Source: Daphnia pulex (taxonomy: Eukaryota > Arthropoda > Branchiopoda > Diplostraca > Daphniidae). Taken from it: DNA of 64,000 nt. The translations under genes were made by a program, and so were the position numbers. The stretch spans positions 5,704,001 through 5,768,000 of the forward strand of contig NC_060019.1 in assembly GCF_021134715.1 (NCBI RefSeq), in the 5' to 3' direction. Below, in pieces: positions 52,521-62,591 of the stretch. A model generated the notes under the pieces. That model had not been told where the DNA came from. It made no database searches and saw only the letters and a list, made by a program, of their open reading frames with translations. Numbering within the stretch: the stretch's first letter is position 1; every line of letters starts with the position of its first letter.

Positions 52521-53078
52521 GGTGTTACCCGTAATTGCTTGAATATTGGCTCTGGTCTCTATTCTCCTCCATTCTTGTACCTTACCGCTCTCGATGTTCA
52601 CTCTTGGCCCTAAGATTTACTTAGGTTGCCCAGGAGGTCATCTCGCGGTTCTTATCTTGTGTAAATTGCGGCTCTGCTCCCCTGCTGGTCAGGAGAGTGT
52701 GAGCCCTTGCATTTAATTGTACATATTGATCTTATGCCCAATCTCTAACCTCAAGCTAGCCAGAGATTTTCCCGCTGTAACTTTGTTCACCGCTCTCTGC
52801 TTGGTGGAGGCTGTACCGGTGGCCGTCGGCTGATGGTCTTGAAGGTGCAACCAAACCGGGTAGACTCCAAAAAGCCAAGCAGAGCTCGCGGATGATCGCC
52901 CGCCCAGCGTGGTGTAAATAGGCCCAGTTTCCCTTTTCGTGTTGTCTTATTCGTGTTGTTTTATTCGTGTATTAGTTTTCGCCATGCACAATGTTCCCTG
53001 TATATATGTGTTGTATCTATATTGCCATGAAACTGTACAATACATTCGAGCGACACTCCTGCAGGAGGTAACGCTCAG

Positions 53079-53118
<40 letters not shown>
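52521..53118 (+). other. LINE 3' UTR with terminal hairpin and poly(A)
   Basis: Non-coding tail of the element. The perfect palindrome CTCCTGCAGGAG (53056-53067) lies 13 bp before the 38-A tail; a 3' hairpin close to the tail is a plausible recognition site for the element's reverse transcriptase. Confidence 0.6.
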
Positions 53119-53121
<3 letters not shown>

Positions 53122-53129
53122 TTTATTTC

Positions 53130-53485
53130 ATAGAGTTGGCTTCAGGTCGGATTGGTACACGTACGCCTGTTACTTTTAAGAGATTAAACAAAATTTTACC
53201 AATTACATATCACACATAATTAAAAAAAAGGCTGCAAACATCTTACCGCATTTCCGCAGGGACCCAAGTCTAGCATCATTTGCAGGAGCAATAGCTTTTC
53301 TTTTACGTCTTTTTGTAACTCTTTGTGCACCAACTTCTGAATCTGACGCTATTCGATGTTTTCCAATCTCTTTTTATTTTCTTCTTTGGCGAGATTTTCT
53401 TGGGTTTTGGTTGGAGTTAATTCTTCAATGTGTTTCACAAAATTCTCATACTTGTTGTTCCAGTTCACACGTTTTGATTACTTTA
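53130..53485 (-). other. Exon fragments of the LINE-interrupted unknown gene
   Basis: On the minus strand an open frame (from at most 53373 to 53247) encodes a Lys/Arg-rich stretch (VTKRRKRKAIAP) and ends at a donor GTAAGA at phase 1, which matches the acceptor at 47190 across the LINE. An alternative acceptor (AACAG/GC at about 53170) would give a short last exon ending MK-stop with AATAAA overlapping the stop; the LINE cut exactly there. Family not recognised. Confidence 0.4.
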
Positions 53486-54255
53486 TCCCTGAGGTATATT
53501 TATATACGAAGGTCCTTAACAATATAGGGTGTGGGGTATAGGGGGTAGGGTAGTAGTAGCTAGTAGTGAAATTCAGATGGTTTAATGTCCATTTAGTTAT
53601 CCTTTATACGTTTCTTCCCTGAATGACCAATCGTCACCAAATTTTGTACATAATTCTGTCAAAATTTGATACATGTCGTAACGGGGTTTCATTTGTTTTC
53701 ATTACTGTTTTAAAAATTTAATTTGCGTACTTGTTACCTAGCTGGTTGCCGAATCCTAGGCAGTGAATTCGCTTTTGTTTGCTTAACCTTCCAACTGTCA
53801 GTGCAGTGAGTTCTCAGCAGTGTTAACAAAAAGAAAAAAAGTTTGAATCTTCCCTAGCAATTCAAGTTTTGATGATATGATATTGATATTTTGATGATAT
53901 TTGATTTGATTTTTATTGTTCTTGTTCGATTTCGTCTTTATTGTTCTTATTATTGCCTCTTTTTGTTAACTGTTTTTAATAAATGATGATCTTGATTTTA
54001 ATAAATTTTTTGATCAAGTAAAATTTCTATTCCCCTTTTTTTTAACAGTTAGTCATCAACCAAGAAGTTGAGGAACATTTTAAAAATGTTTGATCATACT
54101 CATTTTGAAGCTCTGGGTCATCTCTCTCTTCTTCCCTTGTCCTCTCCACAGTCATCAAGATCTTTTAGCGGTCGTGAAGAGTTACCACCGATCTCCCACT
54201 TCCATTTACCTTCAAAAGTTTTTTAAGTGTAATTTTTCAAAAGTTACCAATGGCT

Positions 54256-54320
54256 TGCTCGAGATTCGAACCCCGAACCATACGAGTGCCAGCCCGGGTT
54301 GCTAACCATTAGACCAACAT
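54256..54320 (-). other. tRNA-like pseudogene in repeat A copy 2
   Basis: Minus strand: GTTGGTCTAATGGTTAGCA (A box), CTGGCAC loop, GGGGTTCGAATCTCG (B box). Both promoter boxes are kept while the anticodon loop differs from copy 1, fitting a pol III promoter role or plain decay. Confidence 0.5.
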
Positions 54321-54614
54321 TGACATGAGATTTAAGGGAAAGCGTGGTCAGGTTGGTGTGTACACCAAACAATGTAACGAAAGACGAAGTAAAGCTATGG
54401 TAATATCACTAGCGACGCTACCATCGGTATCGATTTTGGAACCGGTCGTAAAACACTTAGGTTATATGCCTGAATTAAGATTTTTTCAGCGGTGGTTTAA
54501 TCTAACTGCTATAAGAGCACATCCAATTCTTTATAGTTAATATTTAACTAATAATTTTTCCAATTCCATGTTACTATAGTAATAAATGTTGCTAAAACTT
54601 AATCTAAACGTGAA

Positions 54615-54663
54615 GTGCGACGTGGGGTGGCGGGGCGAAGCCTCCGCCACTCCTAAGTCGCAC
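54615..54663 (+). repeat. Stem-loop with GCGAAGC apex, copy 2
   Basis: Same nested arms as at 34794-34842: GTGCGAC with GTCGCAC, GTGGCGG with CCGCCAC, and the GCGAAGC apex. All paired positions are retained. Confidence 0.7.
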
Positions 54664-54842
54664 CACTCATAATATTAACAGATTATTAGTCAATTAGTTA
54701 TAAAGAATCAATTATGAAAGAGAATAAAGGGAAACAGAATTTTCCAAACGTTATAGTATGTATTAATCTACCATAACCTTTATTTTCTGTCTCTTTAACG
54801 TTTAAAAAAATTACCGAAGGATATTACCGAAGGAATCTTGTT

Positions 54843-55642
54843 GCCATCCTGCAAATATTAGAAATATAAAAGTTGACTTGAAAGTTGACGTAAAAGAAAG
54901 CAATTTAATTGTGATATTTGACTTACAAAAAGAACTGGTTGATTAGCGTCAGCTAGCGGATATCTGATGTCACCGTAACGTCGCGGGCTGAGAGCTATAA
55001 AACGCAAGAGCTATAAAAGAACAGTTAAACCTCAATAATAGTATATTCTGAAATTTCCTAATTTTGGGAACGCTGTAAATTTTTTTTTTTCATTTCCCTA
55101 TTTCAATCCATTCCACTCAAATAAATGAGTTAAATATGGATCAATATGGCTTCTTGTTTTCTTGATTTACTGACGAAAAATAGTAAAAGATAAGGAAAAA
55201 TATGAAAAATTATGGGAAAATATGGAAAAATTGACTATAAAAAAATTAGAACGGAGATTGCTCCATGAAGACAAAAAATTTTTACAGTTAAAAATTTCAT
55301 CATTAAAAAGAAAAAATATTTTCTTTTCTATCGTTATTTTTTCATAATTTTAAAATGAATTTAAATGACCTCCGCAGTAATTTAAATGAAAAACACGCAT
55401 TAAATTTTTGAAAAAAAAAACGTAAAACTTGAACATTTAATTTAAGGTTTCTCGTTCACGAAAAAAAACTTAAATACAATATTTCTTCTTGTCATGATGA
55501 ATACGCGATAAAAAATGACGGAAATCTAATTTTTTTTTGCGATTAAAAAATTCAAAATTCGGCGGAATGACCCAACGTTGAAAATAACGTGCAACTTACG
55601 TTATGGACGCTTTAAATTAACGCGTTAATTTAACGTCAAAAC
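54843..55642. other. AT-rich filler between repeat A and integrase copy 2
   Basis: No gene. Its right end (about 55600-55640) is rich in TTAACG and contains AAATTAACGCGTTAATTTAA, related to the patch at 21680-21830. The corresponding interval in the first block (35029-37817) is unrelated in sequence. Confidence 0.4.
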
Positions 55643-56237
55643 CTGCCTGCCACCTAAGTATCGAGACTTAGTTTTGTCATCTTTCCATGACGATTAGTAT
55701 GTACACATCGGAATTTAGCGAAAGTTGACCAAAATAATCGTTTTTTTGGGGGAAAATTGCCTCAAATGTCATTTACAAAGTTAAATCTGAACAAAAAAAT
55801 GTCAAAACAGGAAACGTACTTGTTCACTCCCTTTCGGTATATTGCAATGCATCTCGGTAGATAGATCATTTCATAAGATTGGAGGGGATATTTTGGTTCC
55901 TTTTCCTACCACATCTCAAGAACAAAAATGATCTTGGTGCTATGAATTATCCAACAAAGTGAGTCGAACCACAGGGTTTGCCGTCCGGTACAGCAGATGT
56001 CGTTACAGACTTCATCATTAATCAAACAGTTCTTCGTAAGTATGTTCCGGAGTCAATCTTCACGGACAAAAGAAATTGTTTTTTAGCAGAAATAACCCAA
56101 AGGGTTTATAAAAAATATGGATTACTCCCAAAAACTACTTCGGGTTTTCACCCGAACGCAAATGGTCAAGTTGAAAGATATGAACCATTGGAAGATGAAC
56201 CATACCTTGGCCATGATGATCTCCATGTATATCACAG
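55643..56237 (+). pseudogene. Ty3/gypsy integrase fragment, copy 2
   Basis: Second copy of 37818-38416, with the integrase core pattern better preserved in one frame from 55978 (TADVVTDFI, IFTDKRNCF, GFHPNANGQVERYE). The lead-in still has frameshifts and stops. It ends at exactly the same TIR insertion point as copy 1. Confidence 0.75.
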
Positions 56238-56757
56238 CCCACATAGCTTCGGGTCTTCTTTTAGACAACACAAGGATGTCAAGTTGTCTCAAGTAGGGAT
56301 GTCTTGTGGATGTCTATAAGCGTCTTTAGGTAATCTTTAAGACACCTTCATTTCGTCCGAATGTCCAAGACTAGTACTGTCTTCAAGACGTCAATTGAGA
56401 CAGTTTGACGTCTACCTTAAGTCGTCGTTTTTATAAATAAAATATGTCCATAGTGGTTTTTTTTAAACAAGGTAAAATCCCGCAGTCGTCTTTAGGACGC
56501 CCCAAAGATAACCACATACAGGAAAAGAAAATGACGTCTGAAAGACAACATAATGATCTGAAAAAGACTTGTAATGGCATAGTTTAAGACGTAATGAGGA
56601 CTCGCAAACGATATTTATAAGGATAAGTCTAGCCCAAAAAGGTCAATTACAAATCATAACATGTCACATACTTTATTCTTGAATCCGGCATTGTACATCA
56701 AAATCAACACATTGCTGGGCCTTGCTGCCTATAAAGAGTCAATTAAATAGGGACATA
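56238..56757 (+). mobile_element. Left end of the TIR element, truncated second copy
   Basis: Begins CCCACATAGCTTCGGGTCTT at the same integrase position as 38417 and matches 38417-38945 through the degenerate GACGTCTT region. Identity stops at about 56757; no matching right TIR was found downstream. Same insertion point in both copies means the insertion came before the duplication. Confidence 0.75.
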
Positions 56758-56837
56758 AAAAATATGTTACTAAAGACAGTTCACTCATCACGCTTGACGA
56801 TAGTGACGCATCAAAAACAATCAGATACCGAGTAAAA

Positions 56838-59363
56838 ATGAGTAGTGTTCCAACTATATGTTTGCATCATGTTGCGGCCTTTTCTTCACATTTCCATAGA
56901 AAATATCAATCCACCAGTTTTGATTATCCATTTGGAATACACGAAAGCAACGCAACCAGCAGGAAACGCAAGCATCGTGGTATAAGGAGGCGTTACTCCA
57001 AGCAGATCAAATGGCTTTGAAAAATGATGAAATCCACATTTTTTCCAGGGCAAAAATTTGTTTATCAGTTGCTATAAGCATTTACTAAAATCCATCAGTG
57101 ACGACGGCCCTGACCAAGTTCTTTTGAATTCTTCTTCAAGCAGCCTTGAAAGTCTTGATGATAAATATCTTGATAGTGGCGAAGAACGTTTTTCACCTTT
57201 CCATAAGACTAAATTGGAAGCAAAAAGTCAATTCTTCGAGGCACTTGACATAACCCCGTTGAATATCAGTGAGAAGTCTTCGCGCACTAGAACGATGGAA
57301 TATCTCGAGAAAAAGGGACGGAAATGTGCAAAACGAATTGTGGAAGTGCTCCAATCTTCACTAGTTGGTGATGTGACTGATACTACTACAGCAAGCGACG
57401 ATGAAATGTTTACCTCAAGCGATGCAAAACTGTTATTGAATGCTCTTAAAATTTGCTGTGAGGAATTATAATTAAAGAAAAGAGTGGCCGATATTTTGTC
57501 GTTGCTGACGTTAGCACCAGCTTCTTGGACACTCAAACAGACAGCAAAATTTTTCTCTGTGTGGGAAGAAGCTGTGCGTCGTTCAAGAATATTCAAAGAA
57601 GAAAAAGGAGTACTATCAACACCTGATCCCAAGAAAGCAAGAAAAATTGGTGACAGTAAAAAGAATATAATTCAAAACTTTTACATGGACGATGAATACA
57701 GTCGAGTTATGCCAGGATGAAAAGATGTTAAATCAGTGAAGAAACCGGGGGGGGGGGGGGAAAGAGTCCGCCTACAAAAAAAACTTTTGCTGATGAACAT
57801 CGACGAGCTTTATTCTCACTATAAAGACTACGCAGTAAAAACTTTGCTTATGAAGCCCTGTGGCCTGACAAAATTTTTTCAGTTACGGCCGTAGCACGTT
57901 ATCGAAGTTGGTTTCGCTGGAACCCACTCTGTTTGTGTCTGTGAAAAACACCAAAATTTGAAAATCATGATCGACTCTCTGTGCAAAAACATGCCGATAG
58001 CGCATCTGTTTATGGACAAATTAGTTTGCGATATCGAGAATCATGATTGCATGATGTCAAGGTGTGCTTCTTGTCCCCCAAATTCCATCCTGCTTGACCA
58101 TTTGCGATCTATTACAAATGAAAGGGAAACTATAAAATTTCAACAGTGGGAAAGTACTGATAGAACTGCGTTAGCAGTGTCAGAGCTTCCAACGGACGAT
58201 TTCTTAAGAAAATTAGTGGATATCATTAGTGATCTTACAAGACATCATTTTGTTGCGAAAAAACAAGGGGTATATTGTCGAGATTTGAAAGAAACATTGA
58301 AACCAAATGAGTGTTTATTACTGGGAGATTATTCCCAGAATTACTCTATGACTGTGCAAGAAGCAACACAAGCAATGTTTTTTAATGCACCTCGTCAAGT
58401 TACTCTACATCCATTTTTGGCTTATCTCAACATCAACGGAAAAATGGTGCCTCATTCCATGTGCGTCTTCAGTGATTGTTTAAATAACGATGCTGTTTCC
58501 GTCAATGCATTTTTGAAACCCGTTTTGCAACACATCAAGATTATTTCACCTTCAATTGATACCATAAAATATTTCTCAGATGTTGCAGCGGGGCAGTATA
58601 AGAACTGTAAAAATTTCGTAAACCTTTTACGTCACGAAGAAGATTTCAACATCAATGGTACGCTGAATGGAATTTGTTTGCTACCTCGCACGGTATGGAG
58701 CCATGTGACAGAATCGGGGGCACGATAAAACGGTTGGCGTATCGACACAGCTTGCAAGGTGGAGATATCCAAACACCATTTGCTTTACTTCAGTGGGCTG
58801 AGCAACAAATTGAAAATCTGAAAATGTTTTATGTCTCATCAGAAGATGTTAACGAAAATCAGAAGCGTTTGGAAGGAAGACTATGCGAGGAGTGAACTTT
58901 ACCTGGGACTCAATCGTTCCATCAGTTTGTCCCTAGTCAGACTAGCAAATATCACATGGACGCTTATGATATTTCAGAAAATAAAAACTTTAAAACTTTT
59001 CAAATTCTTCCAATACCTGATCCATGTACAAGTGTTGAATTTAACAGCATTTCAGTTGGAAAACATGTTGCGTGTTCGTATTCTGAAGATGGCAGGTGGT
59101 ATTTGGCCATAGTCTTGGAAAAAAATGAAGAAGAGCAAGAATGTCTCTTGCAGTTTTATCAACCTCCGGGAGAAATTGCATCTATACGTGGATTCAAATC
59201 GACAACTAATTCTAAAGACCAGGCTTGGATTTCCTGTGTCAATGTTTTAAAAAACATTGATTCCCTCGAAAAGACTTCACGAAGTGGAAGAACATTTAAA
59301 TTATCACCCACTGAATACGCGCAAGTTTCCGAACTGTTTACCAAGAAGATGCAAGATTCTTAA
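56838..59363 (+). pseudogene. Decayed copy of an uncharacterised invertebrate transposon-associated protein family
   Basis: Successive plus-strand frames (56838-57020, 57058-57471, 57484-57720, 57820-58728, 58674-58895, 58956-59363) read as one long protein with breaks. Recognisable blocks, in order: a basic N-terminus; ISEKSSRTRT; a SWTLKQTAKFF helix; TPDPKKARK; DDEYSRVMPG; GTHSVCVC with a KHQN motif; a Cys-rich C-x8-C-x2-C region; LLLGDYSQNYS; FSDVAAGQYKN; a TSHGMEPCDRIGGTIKRLA block; and a C-terminal SEDGRWYLAIV domain. I recall this layout from many invertebrate predicted proteins of unknown function. The spaced Asp residues and TSHG...CD...GG block suggest an RNase H-fold/DDE enzyme, which is inference. 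Breaks: TAA at 57469, TGA at 57718, a G-run frameshift at 57747-57759 and a frame change near 58670. Confidence 0.6.
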
Positions 59364-60203
59364 AAAAAATTTACGTTTCATTCCTTAAACTCTCGTCTTG
59401 TATAAAAAACACAGCCACCGAATGTTATTTTTTAAATAAACTGATAAATACCTTAACTAAATACATTTTTCGCTTATTCCATAATTCGTAGTAAACCAAT
59501 ATGAATAAAGCTCATTTATTAGATTTATTTCTTTTGTGTTATTACACCGAGGAAAACAGTTATAATTCTGTTACATCAGATTTGCGGCAACAGCCGCAAA
59601 TGGAACCGGGCCAAACCCGAAGAGAATTAGGCTCCACCCCCTTTCAAGGGCAAGGTGTGGGGAAACCGGTGAAAAGCCGGAAAACGGTTTGCGTTTGATG
59701 AATGATTACAGCAGAACAACAAAAAACCAAATTTTCAAAAAAATTCATCTAACAGTTCTAAAAACGCTTTGTTATTTACAAAAAAAAAGATAAAAATCGG
59801 TTAGCAGCTTTAATTCCAATTTAATTTTAAAGTGGGCAAACATTTGAACACTTTTTTCACATAACTCCTCTATTTGTGAAAATATTTTAAAAATTCAAAA
59901 AGCATTCGAAAAAAAATCAAATTCTCTATCGAATAGTTATATTGCCATATGTTTAATTAATAAGGGAACGAGGCAGAATGAAAATATAAAAAAAAAGTGT
60001 ATTCAAAAGTGGCCCACGGGAAAGTGTCACTCTCATTATTATAAATGATCAAATTAACAATTCAAGTAAAGGGTTCCATCGGGAGTTGATAACGTTTGTC
60101 CTGCCACCCCTACTAGAACATGTTATCTTTTTTTCTATATCTACGATAGCTTAAAATCTATTCTAAATATATCTTAAAACTACCTTTTTGCTAGCTAAAT
60201 GGC
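59364..60203. other. Spacer with a GC-richer patch
   Basis: Mostly AT-rich. 59581-59697 is locally GC-richer with repeated CCGG/GGAAACCGG words and may be a fragment of a small repeat. The ORF across it (59501-59698) has no family resemblance. Confidence 0.35.
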
Positions 60204-60216
60204 ATGTGGTGGAGAT

Positions 60217-60593
60217 TTTGGATGCGCACCTCAACAGGACGGCTCACCTGGTCCTTCTTCCCAAACACAACTACGGATGATGAAATAGAAGAACTCAACA
60301 TACCATATCAGGCAGCACAGCTCTTCACAGGCCACTGCCACCTAAATCTCTACCTCAACCGTTTCACTCACGCCGCTTCTTCTATGTGCAGTTGTGGGCG
60401 CGACCAAGAATCAGTTACTCATTTCATGTTCAGATGCCCTATCTTTAATGAAACACGTCAAATCTTTCGACACAAATGCTTCCAAGTAACAAAAATCTGG
60501 CCTCCCACCCTCTCCGCTATTGGAAAGAACCTGTCCCTAATCAAAGCACTCATAAAGTTTATAGTAAAATCAAAGCGTCTAGATCACATCTAG
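60217..60593 (+). pseudogene. LINE ORF2 C-terminus fragment
   Basis: In the frame ending at 60593 the translation shows TGRLTWSFFP, a QLFTGHCHLNLYL motif and the C-terminal zinc motif CSCG...VTHFMFRCPIF typical of R1/I/jockey-type ORF2 ends. Everything upstream was lost on insertion. Non-coding 3' sequence follows. Confidence 0.8.
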
Positions 60594-60944
60594 CCCCACC
60601 CCCTAAAACATACAGCCATTCTATATTTGCCAAAATTTTCTGTCTAGCATACTCTCTATCTCGCAAACTTCAACTCCCTCCTCCCGATAGCGTATCTTGT
60701 CACACGTGTAAGTTTGAAAGCTATATCTATCTACAAAGCACCAACTTTCTCTCACAACCCAGTGAATAAATGCCCCTGAGCCGAATCTCTATTAGCCCAA
60801 TAAACAATGTTCCCTACATGATCTGAAATCAGAAGATCAGCAAAGATCTGATATATATAATGTATGTGTCCAAAACGCCATCCTAAATACAATTGACGGC
60901 CTACACCTTCTTGCGAAGGTCCGCCGTGTATTTCAAAAAAAAAA
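60217..60944 (+). mobile_element. 5'-truncated LINE insertion with 13-bp target duplication
   Basis: ATGTGGTGGAGAT occurs at 60204-60216 and, right after an 11-A tail, at 60945-60957. The enclosed 728 bp hold the last part of a LINE ORF2 and a 3' UTR with ACCTTC-TTGC-GAAGGT hairpin (60905-60920) 14 bp before the A-tail. Classic 5'-truncated target-primed insertion, a different family from the LINE at 47295. Confidence 0.85.
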
Positions 60945-61008
60945 ATGTGGTGGAGATATATTTTCCTGATATCTTTAAAATATCTAGAGATCAACAAGCT
61001 AGATAACT

Positions 61009-61221
61009 ATGCAAGGAACCTATGAAGATATAAAAATAGTCAACAATTTAAATAAAAACACATTTTTAACATTTTTTTCCTGTTTCCCAACCAAATTGGA
61101 AAGAATTGAACAACGCACAATTAAAAACAAAGTTTTTTATGCAATTATTTCATCTTTCAAATTTCAAAGTGATACTCGTAGAGAATATGCTAGATGGTTG
61201 ATCAATCCGTTGGATTTATGA
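61009..61221 (+). CDS. Small ORF with BESS-motif-like segment
   Basis: 70 codons from the ATG at 61009. The middle (FLTFFSCFPTKLERI, then KVFYAIISSFKF) follows the hydrophobic/basic pattern of the BESS protein-interaction motif that ends many MADF-BESS proteins in arthropods. No MADF domain was found upstream, so it may be a last exon or chance. Confidence 0.25.
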   Translation: MQGTYEDIKIVNNLNKNTFLTFFSCFPTKLERIEQRTIKNKVFYAIISSFKFQSDTRREYARWLINPLDL

Positions 61222-62591
61222 ATTGAAATCCTAAGAACGACTTGGAGGAAATTAAAACAGTCAACGTGTAGAACCTGTCCACACAAATATTGTTAATTAA
61301 GAAAAGGACAAATATAAGGGAATAAATAAATACTACTTCTTAATTATTATAATCACTGCCATCTTCCACCAGAACTTGGAAGAAGCTACATAGACAGATT
61401 TACATTTTTTGTATTTCTCTTTCCAAACAGTCGAATTTTTCGGATGATCTAAATATGATTTTAGTTAATAAAATTTGACATTGATATTTGTTATTTCAAA
61501 CTTACTAGCATCTTGAGGTTTTCGTTTTTTTCATAAATTTTTCGAAGGCTTCAAATTCTCCAATATTCTTTAAAGGAAGAGATGAAAAATCCATCATGCA
61601 TTTCTTCGACACTTCCGTTATCGTTACTGCCTTGATTGATTTTTTACAGACAATAATTTTTCGTTTATTTTCACCACATCAGAGAAATATTTTTTCCGGT
61701 GATTCACTTTACGGACAGGCGATGGCGTAGGAAAATATGAAGTGTCTCCAAAAGCTGCAGTTGATGCTATTCTTTTTTGCTTGCCATATTCCATTTTGCT
61801 TGCTTGAAAAATCAGCGACAGTTCGTGGTGGTGTAGGTGTGTGATAGGATCGGGTGAGAATTGGGTGAGAATTGTAGTTCCAATATGGTTGATCCAATTC
61901 CCAGTTATCAATACACCATTATTATTTGAATATGGCAATAAATGTTCTGAATTTGGCATAAAAAAAATTGCAGAAAAATGTGTAAAGCAATTTCGCTAGA
62001 ATTACCATTACGACGTTTTGTGACTTGAAATATTCAAATTAGACAACGAAGCTGTGGCTCTGGTAAGTCCAGACTCAAAGCGGGGAGATTTATTCTTGTT
62101 TAGATGGGTCTATAAAGTAATTGAACGACATTATTAATCATCACAGTTAAAATAAAAAACAAGTCGTCATACAAGCAAATAAATTATTACTAAAGGTTCC
62201 AACTACTTGGAATTTTTTTATTATAAAATGGCGTAATAAAATACAATCTATTTTAGGTCTTTAACATATTGACATATCTTTCGAGTAACCGACACTTAGA
62301 ATTGGAGAGTCTTATTTTTCAAAACCAAACGATTCTGCGATGTGTGCAATAAAGAAAAATTAAAGAAAAGGAGGAGGAAGGATTTGATAATAAGGATGCC
62401 AGCTCGCCTCATACAGTGAATTTTTTTTTTTTATAACTTGATGAACGTCTCCAATTCAACGGGGACAGCTCATTTTCCGTTAGGCAAAAATCTCGTCAGA
62501 TGAGATTGTTCGAATCCGACAGTGTTGGACTCAAAAAATTTCTTTACTACGGACAGCAGTCATTCGACGACGAACCTAAACCAAGTGAAAA
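61222..62591 (-). other. Region with a possible DUF4806-like fragment (61505-61959)
   Basis: On the minus strand 61959-61624 is open (112 codons, Ser/Lys-rich, with FPTPSPVRK). After a frame change, 61620-61510 reads a TITEVSKKC then FSSLPLKNIGEFEAFEKFM block, resembling the start of the DUF4806 core, and reaches a GTAAGT donor at about 61503. This could be a broken gene or one with a mis-set frame. The rest of the interval (to 62591) shows nothing recognisable. Confidence 0.35.

Larger units (their letters stand above)
47295..53118 (+). mobile_element. Full-length R1-like non-LTR retrotransposon (LINE)
   Basis: The 5.82-kb element is flanked by the perfect 11-bp direct repeat TACTTTATTTC (47284-47294 and 53119-53129). 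It has a 196-bp 5' UTR, ORF1 (47491-48813), ORF2 (48813-52520) joined by TAATG, a roughly 560-bp 3' UTR and a 38-A tail (53081-53118). Both ORFs are free of stops, and the exact duplication and long clean tail argue for a young, perhaps still active copy. The TAATG junction, gag-like ORF1 and EEP-RT layout fit the R1 clade, though the site is not rDNA. It sits in the sense-opposite orientation inside an intron or 3' end of the minus-strand gene around it. Confidence 0.93.
53486..54842 (+). repeat. Repeat A, copy 2 (1.36 kb)
   Basis: Second copy of 33721-35028, same orientation, with scattered substitutions and small indels (for example an extra TGATATTTTGATGAT unit near 53880). It carries its own tRNA-like segment (54256-54320) and stem-loop (54615-54663). 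Confidence 0.85.

Noticed and set aside
34492..54320. Functional tRNA genes
   Set aside because: Acceptor stems do not pair and the copies differ in the anticodon loop; only promoter boxes are kept.
33721..54842. Repeat A copies as a pair of LTRs bounding one large retrotransposon
   Set aside because: They lack TG/CA ends and a primer-binding site, and the DNA between does not form a gag-pol element; the integrase fragments lie outside that logic.
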